Assembly: GCA_030272155.1 (NCBI GenBank)
Contig: CP126203.1
Coordinates: 62,001-126,000 of the forward strand
Length of the DNA stretch: 64,000 nucleotides
DNA from: Tetradesmus obliquus
Lineage: Eukaryota; Chlorophyta; Chlorophyceae; Sphaeropleales; Scenedesmaceae
Reading direction: 5' to 3'
The translations under genes were made by a program, and so were the position numbers. The notes beneath the pieces were generated by a model. The model saw only the letters and a list, made by a program, of their open reading frames with translations, made no database searches and was not told the origin of the DNA. Below, piece by piece: positions 39,590 to 52,192 of the stretch; the stretch's first letter is position 1, and every line of letters begins with the position of its first letter.

Positions 39590-39888
39590 TTACAAGCCAT
39601 ATCCGGCATACATCGTCATCCCAAGCCCCCCATTCTGCTGCTGCTGCTGCTGCTGCTGCACGTCTTCCATGCTGCTGCTGCCAGCCAGCAGCATCTGCTG
39701 CTGCTGCAGCATCTGCATGGCAGCGTGCTGCTGACTCAGCATGGTGGCTGTCTGCTGCTGCTGCGCCAGCAGCGCCGCTGCCTGCTGCTGCTGCGCCATC
39801 AGCTGGTCCTGCTGCTGCTGCAGCTGGCTGAGCTGCAGCTGCTGCACCGCCGTCAGCGTGGGCATCTCCTGCTCATTCATCAGCTCCT

Positions 39889-39941
<53 letters not shown>

Positions 39942-40469
39942 CGGCAGTGCAGCAGCAGACAGCTGTGAGCAGGGGCACAGACGGACCCCGCCCCCCTTTC
40001 TACCTCACCAGCAGCGTCATGTGGATGTCTGCGTTGTAGGGGCGGAAGTACACCACTGCTCCGATGCTCATCCAACTGCGCCACCTGCGCGTACACCGAA
40101 CGACAAACGGCCAAACTCGAAGCACACACAGAAGCCCACAAGCATGCACACCACAAACACACAGGCAGCGCTCACCAGCAGCGTCATGTGTATGTCTGCC
40201 TTGTAGGGATAGGAGTGCACACACAACATGCACACACTGTACACACATCACCCAGCCAGCACTTGAACTACAGCAGGGCTCACCAGCAGCGTCATGTGTA
40301 TGTCAGCCTTGTAGGGGTATGAGTGCACCACCAGCTCCGCCAGCACATGCATAGGAATAATAGCATGTGTCATCCACTGGTACACCCCCTCCAGGCTGTA
40401 CTCCTTGCGCAGGCTGCTGTCAATGGCGTCAAGCAGCTGCGCCCCCGCACAGTGAGGGCCTGGGGGAAA

Positions 40470-40544
<75 letters not shown>

Positions 40545-40663
40545 GCGTTTGATCAGCAGAAGGGAATTTAATTAGCAACAGGGCGGACGGATGCTCAGCA
40601 GGCTGCTGTCAATGGCGTCAAGCAGCTGGGCCCCCGCGCAGTGAGGGCCTGGGTTGAAGAATA

Positions 40664-40698
<35 letters not shown>

Positions 40699-42153
40699 TG
40701 GTGGGTGCCAGCAGCAACGTGTACTCCATGCCCAGGCTGCTGTCAATGGCATTAAGCAGCTGGGCCCCCGCGCAGTGAGGGCCTGGCGGCGGCTGCGGCA
40801 GCAGCAGCAGCAGGGTGTTTGTTCAGCAGCAAGGCGATCAAATGCTTAGCAGGCTGCTGTCGATGGCTGCCTGCGCAATGTGGGCTGCGAAGCGCACAAT
40901 ATGACGACAGCCGGGCACGATGGAACCATCCACTGCAGCACAGCTGCGGCCACTCAAACGCCATGCTGTTGATGGCGGCGTTCCTCGCATTCAGCCGCAA
41001 AACGGCCACGCCCTGACGAAGATCATACATCTGACACCTGCGCCCCCCCCCCACCCCGCACCTGCCACGCTGTCGATGACCGCGCCTGTCGCGTACTGGC
41101 CACGCCCGTGGTGCCGCCCAGCAGCATGCATTTCATTTGAAGTCTGCTGCAGTGCCCCACCTGCCACGCTGTTGACGGAGCAAGTCACGTACAGCTGCCA
41201 ACACTGCCCTCTTTTACAAATCAAGCAACTCTTTCCAAGTTGTCACAGCCCGCGCCGCCGCACCCGCCCCCACCTGCCACGCTGTTGATGACCGCGTCTG
41301 TCGCGTAGCCGGCCATCCCCGTGGTGCCGTCCAGCAGCGCCGCCAGCTGCAGCACCAGCAGCTGCCGCTGCTGCTTGATGCGCATGACCGTGCTGCTGTA
41401 CAGCTGCCGCGCCACGCACAGGTCGGCCAGCGCCTGAGGGGGCAGCCTGCGGCGCGGCACAGGTCACAAGTGATCACACATCACACAGCATGTCAGCAAG
41501 TGCCACGCACAGGTCGGCAAGGGTGCAGGGCAAGGGTGCAGCCTGCGGCATGACACAACACGATGCGGCGGCTGTGTACGAGATGCCGGCAAACAGCCAC
41601 GCACAGGTCGGCCAGCGCCTGGGGCGGCAGCCTGCGGCGCAAAATAACACGCAAAGGGTATATATGTGTGCGATGCAGCCAGTGCAGCAGCCGCAGGCAC
41701 CGTGAGCAGCGAGCAGCCATCCCGGAGCAGCAGGCGGCATCCAACCCCCCACACCACCTCCGTGCATGCCCACGAAACACGCTGTCAAACGCCTCTGCAG
41801 AACAAACACTTGAAGCCACACCATCCCTGCCCACCTGTCTTTCAGCATGGCCGCCACGCGCTTCCAGTGTCCGGGCGGCGGCGGCACCCCCAACGTCCCC
41901 GTCTCAATATTAAGCGTGTACAGCGCCTGCGTGGACAGCCGGTTCAGCACCGCAAAGCTGTGCAGCTGGCGGCTGTAGTCCAGCATCAGACTGTTCAAAG
42001 CAGCCATGGCAGGGCTGTGCTGCTGCTGCTGCTGCTGCTGCAGGCCAGCCGGCAGCTGCGGCAAATCCTGCTGCTGCTGCTCGAGGGTCAGGCCCGGCTC
42101 GATCTTGATCGTGGCAGGAGGCTGAGATAAACCCTCGCCGGCCTGGCCTAAAC

Positions 42154-42218
<65 letters not shown>

Positions 42219-43137
42219 AGCTGCTGCACCAGCTGCTCCTGCTGCACCTGCAGCAGCAGCGGCATCAGCAGCACCACCACGCGCTTGTGCAGGGCTTGAA
42301 TCTCAGGCAGCTTTTCCTGCAGCAGCGCATTGGGCCGCCCGGGGCTGTAGCGAGCACCCAGCGCATCCAGCTCCTCGGCAACACTCGCAGGGTTTAAGCA
42401 GCCGCCACCAGCAGGGTTTCGCCCACCACCACCAGCAGAATTAGGGTTTAGGCCAGGGTTTAGGCCGTTGCCAGGCACCAGCAGGCCAGCGCCCGGTGCG
42501 CCCGCCGCCGCCGCCTGCGCGGCCGCTAGTGCGGCAGCAGCAGTGCCGAAGAGTGCAGCACCTGCTGGGTCAATGCTGGGGCTGCTGGGGGCGCTGCTGC
42601 TGGCCTCACCCCTGCTGTTGCTGGCCTCAGTGGTGCTGACAAAGCTGCTGTTGGTGCGGCCTGGGGTAATGGCGGGCCAGCTGCCGCTGCTGCAGGCGCT
42701 GGGCTGCGTGAGGGACTTGCTGCCGCCGCCCACTTGCTGCTGCTGCTGCTGCTGCTGCTGCGGCATGTCGACGTCCTGCTGCTGCTGCTGCTCGTGTTGG
42801 AGTGCCGCAGCAGCCCACACGTCACAGTGGGCAGGCAGGGCAGCAGCAGCAGGCTGAGCTGCTGCTGCTGCTGGTGTGGGTGCTGCTGCTGCTGCTGGTG
42901 TGGCTCCCGGCACTCCCCCCAGGATGTCTTCCAGTGACTCCAGGTTGCTGCTCATCAGCGCGGCAAGGCCCTGCTGGTGCAGCGCCTGGTAGTGGTAGCG
43001 CCCCTGCTGCTGCTGCTGCTGCTGCTGCTGTGGCGGTGGAGGAGCAGGCGGCTGTTGCACTGGTGCGGACTGCTGCGGCTGCTGCTGCTGCTGTGGTTGG
43101 GGATCTTGATCCATCTGACTCAGCAGCTCCATCATTG

Positions 43138-43172
<35 letters not shown>

Positions 43173-44194
43173 AGAGGCGGCGCAGGGCTCTGTGCAGTAC
43201 TGGCCTGCGGCTGCGGCTGCTGCTGCCGCCGCCGCTGCTGCTGCTGCTGCATTGGCTGTGCACCCGCCCAGGGCCCCTCGCCCTGCAGTGCTGCCACTGC
43301 TGCTGCTGCTGCTGCCGCCGCCTCCTCGCTGGCCTCCCTGCTGTCAGCCTTGAGGTCCAGCTGCTGCAGCGCCTCCTCCATGAGGGACACGTCATCGCCT
43401 GCAGCGCGACAGCACAAGGCAAAACAGTCACAACAAGCAGACAAGACGACAGCAGGCAGTGGCAGGTCCAGCTGCTGCAGCGCCTCCTCCAAGAGGGACA
43501 CGTCATCGCCTGCAGCAAGAGCAAGAAAAGGAAGCATACACAAGAAAGGCAGCGGGGGCTTTAGGCTAATGAAGCATGCAGGGCTCCGCAGCATGCAACA
43601 GCTGCTGCGCCGCCTCGTCCGTCACGTTCGCGTCATCGCCTGCGGTGGGGCACAGCACGCAGAACAACAAACACAAACTCGCAACCCAAAACAATACGCA
43701 GGCAAGCATGCTCCATCAGCGGAACGTCATCGCCTGTGCGGTGGGACACAGGATGCAGAACAACAAACTCAAGACCCTAAACCCAAACACTCAGGCTCAC
43801 CTGCTGAGGCCAGCAGCTGGTCCAATGCCCTCGCTTTAGCAGCCAGCGCCATGTGCTCCAGCCAACACACAGCACACAAACGTACATAAGGACGGGCAGC
43901 AGCAGCATGTTTCAAAAACACTGAAGCCCACCTGCTGAGGCCAGCAGCTGGTCCAGCGCCCTCGCCTTGGCAGCCAGCGCCATGTGCTCCAGCCGCAACA
44001 TAGAGGAAGATAAACACGGGCAGCAGCAGCAGGTTTCAACGTCACTCATGGCTCACCTGCTGATGCCAGCAGCTGGTCCAGTGCCCGTGCCTTGGCAGCC
44101 AGCGCCATGTGCTCCAGCTTCAGCGCCTGCAGCTGAGCCTGCTTGGACGCCACCTCCGCCTGCAGCTGCGACACCTGCAAAAGGGACACAAGGT

Positions 44195-44253
<59 letters not shown>

Positions 44254-45004
44254 GCAGCAGCAGCAGCAGGCAGCAGCAGTAGTCAGCACATGCAGAGGGA
44301 CTGCTGGGCCGCCACCTCAGCCTGCAGCTGCGCCACCTGACCACAGCACACAGGACAAGCCCCAGACAGCACAGCAGCAGTCGGCACACATGGAGGCATC
44401 GTGTGACAACTGCCCTGCCCTGCATGCCGCTGCAGCAGTGCACGTGTGCAGCAAACTCAAGCACACACACAACCCTTTCCATACTACCCTTCAGGTGCGT
44501 CGTGTCGGGACTTCAGGCGCTTTGGCGATTCAACTTGCTGGGCATCCTCTTCTTCTGGTGGTGGCCTTGCATTGCACTTTGCAAATGTCTTTGCTTGACA
44601 CCTACTGTAACAAGCATTTTATGCTGAAACATGCATTCTACAGCTTACATCCTCAGCTTGCTACAGCACTGCAGCGCGTAGCTGCCAGGCCAGGCGCCCG
44701 CCCCCGTCCCCCCGCCCCCACTGCACGCTGCCCCTGCCCCACCTACCTTGTCCTTGCGCCGCTGCTTGTGCTTGCCGCCCACCAGCCCACCACCCGCCCC
44801 AGGCCCACCAGTAGAACCCAGGCAGCCCGCCACCCACCTTGTCTTTGCGCCGCTGCTTGTGCTTGCGCTCATGTGCCGCCTGCTTGCGCACCGCCACCTT
44901 CTGCAGCCCAGCCACCCACGCCAGCAGGCTGCCCTCATTCAATGCAACCCCGGTGCTGGCCCCTGCAGGGGTGAGCATCACACCACTAAACCCTGCAATG
45001 CTGC

Positions 45005-45038
<34 letters not shown>

Positions 45039-45145
45039 GGAGGTGGCTGTGGCTGCAGAAGGGAGCGCGAAGAGTGCTGCTGCTGAGGGAGAGGGAAGAG
45101 ATACTGACAGGCTGGCAGGGAAGGGCATAGAGGTGGGCTGGTACA

Positions 45146-45177
<32 letters not shown>

Positions 45178-45696
45178 GGTGTGGGGGGTACTGCAGCAGC
45201 AGGTGGAGGAGGTGCTGCTGCTGCTGCTGCGAGCTGCGCCTGCAGCGCCGCCTGCTGCTGCTGCTGCTGCTGCTGCTGTGCCTGCAGCGCTGCATGCTGC
45301 TGCTGCTGCTGCTGCTGCCCGCCAGCTGCCGCGAGCTGCGCATGCGCTGCATTTGCTGCAGCGACCAGCTGCGCGCTTGCTGCGTTGACCGCACTGGTCA
45401 AAGACACGCGGGCAGCCGCAGCGCTCTGCCCCGCTGCAGCGTTCATCTGCGCCTGCGCTGCTGCTGCCAGGGCACTGGCATGTGCATAGCTGCTGGGGTC
45501 CATAGGGCACATCTGCTGCTGCTGCTGCAGCTGCTGCAGCTGCTGTGCTGCAGCAGCTGTGCCGGTAAGGTGCGGCGATGCGCCGCTGCCGCTGCTGGTT
45601 TGCTGCTGCAGCGCGTGCTGCTGCTGCTGCTGCTGCTGCGGGGACCGCGCCAGGCTAGGCTGCTGCTGCTGCCAGCCCTGCAGATATTGCATGCCG

Positions 45697-45729
<33 letters not shown>

Positions 45730-46277
45730 GGGGATTGTGCCAGGCTGGGCTGCTGCTGCTGCCAGCCCTGCAGATACTGCATGCCGGGCTGCTGCTGCTG
45801 CGGGGATTGTGCCTCCTCTTTGAAGAACTGGTACCCATTGAAGGCAGAGCCTGATGCAGTCATGCCGGATTGCATGTCCGTTGGCAGCACTGCTGCTTCT
45901 GCAGCTTGTTGGTTTGCTTGCTGCATCAGCCCCTGAGCAGCAGCTAGTGCTGCTGCATCTGCAGTGCCCTGTTGCGTCTGGTGCGCACTGCTGTAGCCTT
46001 GGCCCTGCCCTGTTGATGCATGGCCATGCGCAGCTGGGGCCTGCTGCAGCTGAGCCAGCCCAGCCAGGGCCGCAGCTGAGCTGTTGAAGGCATGCAGCCC
46101 TGCACTGCCGAACAAAGGGTCTCCATCTTCAAGCAGCTCTAAAAGGTCGAAGTCCCCATTGTCATCAAGCATCGGAAGCTGGGCATGACCCTCCCCAGCA
46201 GCAGCAGGGCCCTTCAGCTGCGCATCTGCCAGCCAGGCATCCAGACCCTCCAAGTCTGCTGCTAAGTTACGAGACAT
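39590..46277 (-). CDS. bZIP-like transcriptional regulator, paralog A (Gln-rich)
   Basis: Six exons join in phase to 1255 residues: 44838-46277, 44057-44174, 41835-43398, 41274-41446, 40284-40459, 39590-39886. The N-terminal 460 residues are acidic at first (MLDDNGDFDLLELLEDGD), then Gln/Ala-rich, typical of activation regions. A basic stretch (HERKHKQRRKDK, ending at 480) leads directly into a zipper in exon 2 with Leu or hydrophobic residues every seven (LQAEVAS, KQAQLQA, LKLEHMA, LAAKARA, LDQLL). Downstream are long Gln tracts and a conserved C-terminal region shared with paralog B: HWKRVAAMLKDR, LPPQALADLCVARQLYS, RIKQQRQLL, LLDAIDSSLRKE, GVYQW, ELVVHSYPYKADIH. It should be a nuclear DNA-binding dimer; targets are unknown. 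At the usual bZIP Asn position there is Gln. Every internal exon has edge copies in adjoining introns. Confidence 0.8.
39995..40335 (-). repeat. Donor-edge array, paralog A exon 5
   Basis: The end of exon 5 (ADIHMTLL followed by GTGAG) at about 40284-40325 is copied at 40171-40225 and 40002-40060. Both copies retain GCTGCTGGTGAG. The third also preserves a decayed upstream stretch (QLDEHRSSGVVYF in frame). Confidence 0.9.
40415..40785 (-). repeat. Acceptor-edge array, paralog A exon 5
   Basis: The start of exon 5 (CAG, then GCCCTCACTG and the AQLLDAIDSSL codons) at 40415-40462 is copied at 40595-40652 and 40733-40783. A weaker trace lies at 40851-40890. CAG tracts separate the copies. Confidence 0.9.
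40469..40541 (+). repeat. (CAG)24 microsatellite
   Basis: Pure repeat in intron 4 of paralog A, ending eight bases before the acceptor. In sense orientation it is (CTG)n, so it occupies the pyrimidine-tract position. Confidence 0.95.
41040..41310 (-). repeat. Donor-edge array, paralog A exon 4
   Basis: The exon 4 end (ATDAVINSVAG plus GTGGGG) at 41274-41310 is copied at 41155-41190 and 41054-41100 with changes such as ATGAVIDSVAG and donors GTGGGGC or GTGCGGG. Confidence 0.88.
41400..41645 (-). repeat. Acceptor-edge array, paralog A exon 4
   Basis: The exon 4 start (GCAG then GCTGCCCCCTCAGGCGCTGG, coding LPPQALADLCVA) at 41405-41450 is copied at 41501-41559 and 41593-41640. Both copies keep CGCAG or GCAG acceptors. 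Confidence 0.9.
42155..42218 (-). repeat. Coding poly-Gln tract of paralog A
   Basis: About 21 consecutive CAG codons in exon 3, within a larger Gln-rich segment (QVQQEQLVQQL precedes it). Confidence 0.93.
43350..43740 (-). repeat. Acceptor-edge array, paralog A exon 3
   Basis: The exon 3 start (CAG then GCGATGACGTGTCCCTCATG, coding DDVSLMEEALQQLD) ending at 43398 is copied upstream at 43464-43516, 43599-43643 and 43706-43736. The nearest copy is almost identical (SLLEEALQQLDL); the furthest keeps only GCGATGACGT plus a few codons. Confidence 0.9.
43795..44120 (-). repeat. Donor-edge array, paralog A zipper exon
   Basis: The 3' part of the leucine-zipper exon (HMALAAKARALDQLLASAG plus GTG) at 44057-44120 is copied at 43929-43996 and 43797-43862. 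Copies retain the coding frame and donor but carry synonymous and nonsynonymous changes. Confidence 0.92.
44195..44250 (+). repeat. (CAG)n microsatellite before the zipper exon
   Basis: About 18 triplets, (CTG)n in sense orientation, about 20 bases before the acceptor of paralog A exon 2. Confidence 0.92.
44741..44870 (-). repeat. Donor-edge copy, paralog A exon 1
   Basis: The end of exon 1 (coding KHKQRRKDK, then GTGGGTGG) is repeated at 44741-44775 as the same peptide followed by GTAGGTGG. This duplicates the basic-region junction. Confidence 0.9.
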
Positions 46278-47371
46278 TTAGTTTGATTTGCCGCAAGACA
46301 GCTTAGGAGCTGCAACGGGGCCTGACGCACGAGTCCCGGTCTGGATCCTACGCCAGCTCTAGATACGTCCCCACTGCCGATAAAACAATACGTTTAAAGT
46401 TCCGCGTGCATGATTGAAGAGCCATCGAGCAGTCAGTTCTGCTGCAACAGTGCGGGAGGGACTGAGCTATCTTAGAGGAGCTGATGATGATGCAGCGCCA
46501 CTTCCACATCAACACACTGAGACGATTAACGAAAAAATGTTCAGGTAATCATACGGCGTCACAGAATGAGGCAAGCGGGTCGAGGTTACTGTTCACAGGT
46601 GTCATGACATGCTGACTCCATGATGGCCATGGATCGTCCCAGTGATGCTCCCACACGGCTCAAGCAGCATCAGCAGCCCTCTACCTCTGGCTTGCTGCAT
46701 CCCAATCCTTGCACCAACAGACAGTGTGCCGGCTTGTGCAGGCAGAGCTCGCCGCACTCGGCAGTTCATTGACTCCACAGCAACTTGCTGCTTGCTGCTT
46801 CAAGCACTCACGCTGGGGCGACCCTGCCCTACGTTGCCATGGCCTCTGGCTTGATGGGCCTGGCGGTCTCAGTGGCTAATTGCTGGAACAAATACAATAC
46901 ACGCCCTGCCCTACATCACCATAGCATGATGGCTGGCGGTCTCAGTGGCTGGCAGTCCCAGTGGGAAGAACACCAAGCAGGTGTGGATGCTGACACGTCT
47001 CAGCCTCTTCACAGCCGCTGCTCCACTGCCGCCCTGTCAGCCGCCGTCATCTGCGCAGCTGCGCACGCAGGCCGCAGCGCCTGGCAGCATCACTGCAGCA
47101 GGCGGCAAGGCGCCGCCCCAGTCAGGCCATACATGCCCCGCAACTGCCAGCCAGCCGGCTGTTAGCTGTGCTGCTGCTGCTGCTGCTGCTGCTGCAGTGC
47201 CGCTGCTGCTGGCTGATGGCCGCTGCCTCCCCTCGCAGCCAGCTGCTCCAGTATGGCGTGGCTGTCTGGCACCCCAAACCTCCAGCGTGCCTGGCAGCAG
47301 CCTTCCTGCAGGCGGCAGGGCGCCGCCCCAGTCAGGCCAGACATGCCCCGCAACTGCCAGCCAGCAGGCTG
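46278..47371. other. Spacer between the two bZIP-like paralogs
   Basis: The half near 46300-46600 is the likely promoter of paralog A; no TATA is evident. The half from about 47080 holds the 3' flank of paralog B with a duplicated terminal exon. No other gene is recognised. Confidence 0.45.
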
Positions 47372-47480
47372 TTAGCTGCGCTGCTGCAGTGCTGCTGCTG
47401 CTGGCTGGCTGTCGCCTCCCCCCGCAGCCAGCTGCTCCAGTATGGCGTGGCTGTCAGGCAGGAAGGGGTAGGAGTGCACC
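47108..47480 (-). repeat. Duplicated terminal exon of paralog B
   Basis: Two tandem units of about 200 bases each contain DSHAILEQLAA codons, a Gln/Ala tail and a TAA stop, and then the same 3' flank (GCAACTGCCAGCCAGC on the plus strand). The first unit (stop at 47372) follows a good acceptor in phase. The second (stop at 47162) has lost the VHSYPF start and the in-phase acceptor. Confidence 0.85.
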
Positions 47481-48586
47481 TGAGAGGGGGGGGGGAGCGG
47501 GGGGGCATGCAGGGGCATGCAGGGACAGGCAGGCAGGCGTCATGTGAGCAGCTGGGGGGAGTCACTGTCAGGTCAGGCAGCAGCAGCACAGCCAGCGGGC
47601 TCCAAGTCAGCAGCTTGCGGTGTATGCTTGAAGGTGCGCTCTTTGCATTTTTCATGCTACACTGTCCATCTTTATATAATGTCAACAGCACACAAAGACA
47701 AACAAACACACTGCATGAGGACGAGATCATCCAACTCGTTCACTCACCAGCATCTCCGCCGCAACCAGCGGGCTCATCAGCTATTGCTCATCACACATGC
47801 ACCAGCTGCACACAGCACACACACACACAGCACACACACAGAACACACCAACCCACCAGGATGTCCGCCGCCACCAGCGGGCTCATCAGCTTTGTGGAAG
47901 GTCCTCATCACACATGCACGCACAAGCTATGCAATCCCTACATGAACTATCCCAAACCATTGCAAACACTCACCAACCAGTACCTCCGCATCCACCAGCG
48001 GGCTCATCAGCTTGTGGAAGGTCCTAGCCACACGACACCCAGCACACGGCACACACAATACATCGTATGCACACAAAGTATCCTATCCCATCGCACCAGG
48101 ATCTCTGCTGCCACCAGCGGGCTCATCAGCTTGTGGAATGTCCACTGGTACACACCCTCCAGCACTGCCTCGCGACGCAGGCTGCTCTCAACAGCATCAA
48201 GCAGGCTGGCACCCGCGCCGTGGGGCCCTACAGCAGCAGCAGCAAGCAGCGGCAGCAGGCAGTGAGTCAGCATGTAGGCCTCCAGCACTGCCTCCCTACG
48301 CAGGCTGCTCTCAACAGCATCAAGCAGCGAGTGCCAGCACCATGCGGGCCTGAGGCAGCAGCAGCAGCAGCAGCAGCAGCAGCGGGTGGCAAGGTGAGGG
48401 CACAGGCAGGAGATGGCAGCAACATCAGCTGCGGTTCCAGCACCTAATTCTGTTGCCTGCTGCTGCTGCGTCTGGGCGCTACTGCATAACATAACACGCC
48501 TGCTGCATCACTCTCGCACTTGCTGTCTCCACGCCCGCTGCTGCTGCTGCTACTGCTGCAACCAAATCCTGCTGCTGCTGACCGCG

Positions 48587-48619
<33 letters not shown>

Positions 48620-51266
48620 CCCCCACCCCGCTCACCCAGTTCGTTGCTCAGTGCGTCGTCTGTCGCGTAGCCTCCCATGCTGCTGTAGCGCCCCAGCAGG
48701 CCCTGCAGCTGGCCCAGCAGCAGCTGCCGCTGCTGCTTGATGCGCGCGTGGCTAGCGCTGTACAGCTGACGCGCCACACACAGGTCGGCCAGCGCCTGGG
48801 GCGGCAGCCTGCGGCACAGAACATGCCACAACACAGCACACCTCATCAATAGCCGTGCACAGGTCGGCCATCGCCTGGGGGGGCACCCTGCGGCGGCAGA
48901 TGTAACACTATGTCGAGAACAAGGGAGGGCGATGTGAGATGCAGCCAGTGCAACAGTCGCGCACAGGTCGGCCAGAGCCTGCGGGGGAGCCTGCTGCAAG
49001 GCGCCTGGGCCAGCTGCACCACGTCCTCACATCATCAACAGCAGCAGCTGCTGGCTGAGTCGGCCCGCCTGCCTGCCACCCCTGGCCCACCACGCAGTTT
49101 TCACCCTGCTGCCTCCCTGCCTCGCACCTTCTACCCTCCCATCTCCCTTGCCCCGGTCCCACCGCACCTGGCCTGCAGCAGCGCTGTCAAAACAACACAA
49201 AGCGCTGCCCTGCCGCCACCTTCGCTCGCTCCTCCCACCCCCTGTCCCAGCCCCCTACCCCCCCCCCCACCCTCACACACCCACACACCCACCTGGCCTG
49301 CAGCAGGTCCGCCACCTGGCGCCAGTGCCCTGGGGGCGGCGGCTGGCCCATCAGCCCGCTCTCAATGTTGAGGCTGTGCATGTAGTAGGAGGTCATGTAG
49401 TTGGCCACGGCAAAGCGGCGGAACTCGCCACGCACCTGCAGCAGCAGCAGCAGCAGCAGGCGGTGGTGCGCGTGATTGTCCTGGAGGTGGTTCAGCAGGG
49501 TTGCTGCTGCTGGTGCTGGCGAGTTGGCTGCGTGTCTGGTCGAGGGTGAGCTCTGCTGCTGGGGCAGCTGCCTACGCACCAGCAGGCAGCAGCAGCAGCA
49601 GCAGCAGCAGCCTGCATGGACCAGCTGTCAACAGTGCGTGTCAGCTTGGGGCTGCTGCTAGTGTCTGCAGCCCTTCAAGCCTGACACAATAGGGCGAGAG
49701 GCCAACATCCACACGTGCTGCTGCGCACCTGCAGCAGCAGGAACTGCAGCCGAGTCGAGGCACTGGAGGGCGAGCAGGCGCTGAACGGCGACACAAACTG
49801 CTGCTGCTGCTGCTGCTGGGCCTGGTATGCCACATCAGCCCCACCCGCTGCTGCCGCTGCTGCTGCCGCACCCCCCGCATCGCCTGGCGACGCTGCTGCC
49901 AGCTGTGCCAGGTCCTGCCGCAGCTTCTGCTGCTGCTGCAGCGGCGATAGTGCCAGGCCCTGCTGCTGCAGATGTGCCAGTGCTGCTGCCTGTGCTGCTG
50001 CCTGGTCCCAGTAGGGCTGGGGTGGGCACCCAACGCCCAGGCTGCTGCCCTGCTGCTGCTGCTGCTGCTCCTGGCCCAGCTGCAGCAGCAGCGCCATCAC
50101 CTCCGCGATGAAGCTCTTCAGCAGCGCCTGCAGCGTGGGCAGGCCACCCTGGCGGCGGCAGCAGCAGCAGCAAAGGAAGGGTGGCGGGTGGTGGTACGCA
50201 GCCAAGGGGATGAATTCAGGATTTCAGCGCACAGACAGCGTATCGAGGACAGCAGGCAGCTGCTGCAGCTCAACTGCGTCATTCACAATGCCCACACCAC
50301 ATGTAATGTTGGCAAATGAACAGTGACCGAGTGGTGCTGCAATGCACCACCAAATTGAGCTGGCCCCCTCTAGACGTACTGCGTTTTGGTGGTGGTAAGT
50401 ATTCCAGGTGTGCAGAACAACACAAGCTGCCACGCCTAACCATACACCCGCCTGCCTGCTGCGCCGCACCGCACCTGCAGGCGCTGCATGTCGCCGGGCA
50501 CTTGGCCCTGCGGCTGCGACTGCACCCGCAGCAGACGCTGCACAGCACTCTGCAGCCGCTCCAGTGAGCCGTCAGCAGCAGCAGCAGCAGCACTGCGGCT
50601 GCGGCTGTTGCCGCCGCTGCTATTGCTGCTGTTCGTTGGGCTGTGGCGCGGCTGCTGCAGCTGCTGCTGCTGCCCTGCCGCCACGATCTGGCGCAGCTCA
50701 CTGTCGGCAGCAACGCCAGCCAGCAAGGACACATCACCATGCTGCTGCTGCTGCTGCTCATCAGTGCTGGTGCCTGCTGCATGAGTAGCAGCTGCTGGTG
50801 CTGCTGCAGGCACCGGCAGGCTCAGCAGGCCCTGGGGCTGGCCTGCAGTGCTGCTGCTGCTGCCATCCTCCTGCTTGATCCGCTGCTGCTGCTGCTGCTG
50901 CTGTGGCTGCTGCAGGCTGAGCTGCTCCAGCTGCTGCGCCAGTGCAGTCTGGTTGTCACCTGCAGCACCACAGGCAGCAGTGACACCGCCAGCAGGTGTG
51001 ACCAAGTCATACATACACTCATGCTTGGCCCTGAGCAAGCACGGATGCAGACACGCACCTCGCCATGGGGATGCAGTGTGCTGGTGCGGCTCCCACTGAC
51101 AATGGCAGTCGACCAGGACTCACACTAGCACAGCCAGTACAGCACCGGCAGCATGACTACGCCATGTGGCCCACCTGCTGATGCCAGCAGCTGGTCCAGT
51201 GCCCGTGCCTTGGCGTTGAGTGCAGCGTCCCCAGCCAACACACAGCACACAACACAATGTACATAC

Positions 51267-51298
<32 letters not shown>

Positions 51299-51396
51299 CC
51301 CACCTGCTGATGCCAGCAGCTGGTCCAGTGCCCGTGCCTTGGCGTTGAGTGCAGCGTTCTCCAGCCAACACACAGCACACAACACAATGAACATAC

Positions 51397-51438
<42 letters not shown>

Positions 51439-51966
51439 CCACCTGCTGATGCCAGCAGCTGGTCCAGTGCCCGTGCCTTGGCGTTGAGTGCGGCGTTCTC
51501 CTGGCTCAGCGCCGCCAGCTGCGCCTGCTTCGCCGCAACCTCAGCCTCCAGAGAGCCCATCTGCAGCAGCAGCAGCAGCAGCAGCAGTAGCAGCAGCAGC
51601 AGCAGACTATTTGCACAGTAGTTGTGCATGTCTGCATACAACATGCGCATTGATGGTCAGGCATATGAACTGTACTATATTGACGAAAGGCTGTTCAGCC
51701 TCAGCCATTGCTGGCATTGCTGGCAAGGACAAAAGGCACAGCTGCAATGACTTCAAAAGTGCCAGTTGGTCTGCAGCCCTGATCCAGGCCCATCGCCTGC
51801 GCCCACCGGCCCACCACCCCAACCTTAGGCAGCCCAACACCCACCATGTCCTTCCTGCGCTGCCTGAAGCGGCGGTGCGCCTCGCGCTGCGCATCACTCG
51901 GCTGCCGGCGGCGGCGCGGCTTGGCGGCACCCCCAGCAGCATTGTCACCGGGCGCTGCCCGTGCTG

Positions 51967-51997
<31 letters not shown>

Positions 51998-52147
51998 ACC
52001 ACCACTGCTGCCACTCTCCTGCACACCAGGTGAAGCACCCCCACTGCTGCGTGATAGCGGCGGCTGCTGCTGCTGCTGGTGAGGGCTGTTTGCATCACTG
52101 CCCAACACAGCAGCAGCATTTGGAAAGCCCAGTCCAGCGCCTGCTGG

Positions 52148-52192
<45 letters not shown>

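Noticed and set aside
42802-43353. Long plus-strand frame of Ala, Gln and Leu runs
   Set aside because: Antisense shadow of the Gln-rich exon 3 of paralog A; the minus frame has the conserved motifs and splice sites.
44839-45489. Plus-strand Cys/Ala-rich frame
   Set aside because: TGC reading of the CAG tracts opposite exon 1 of paralog A.
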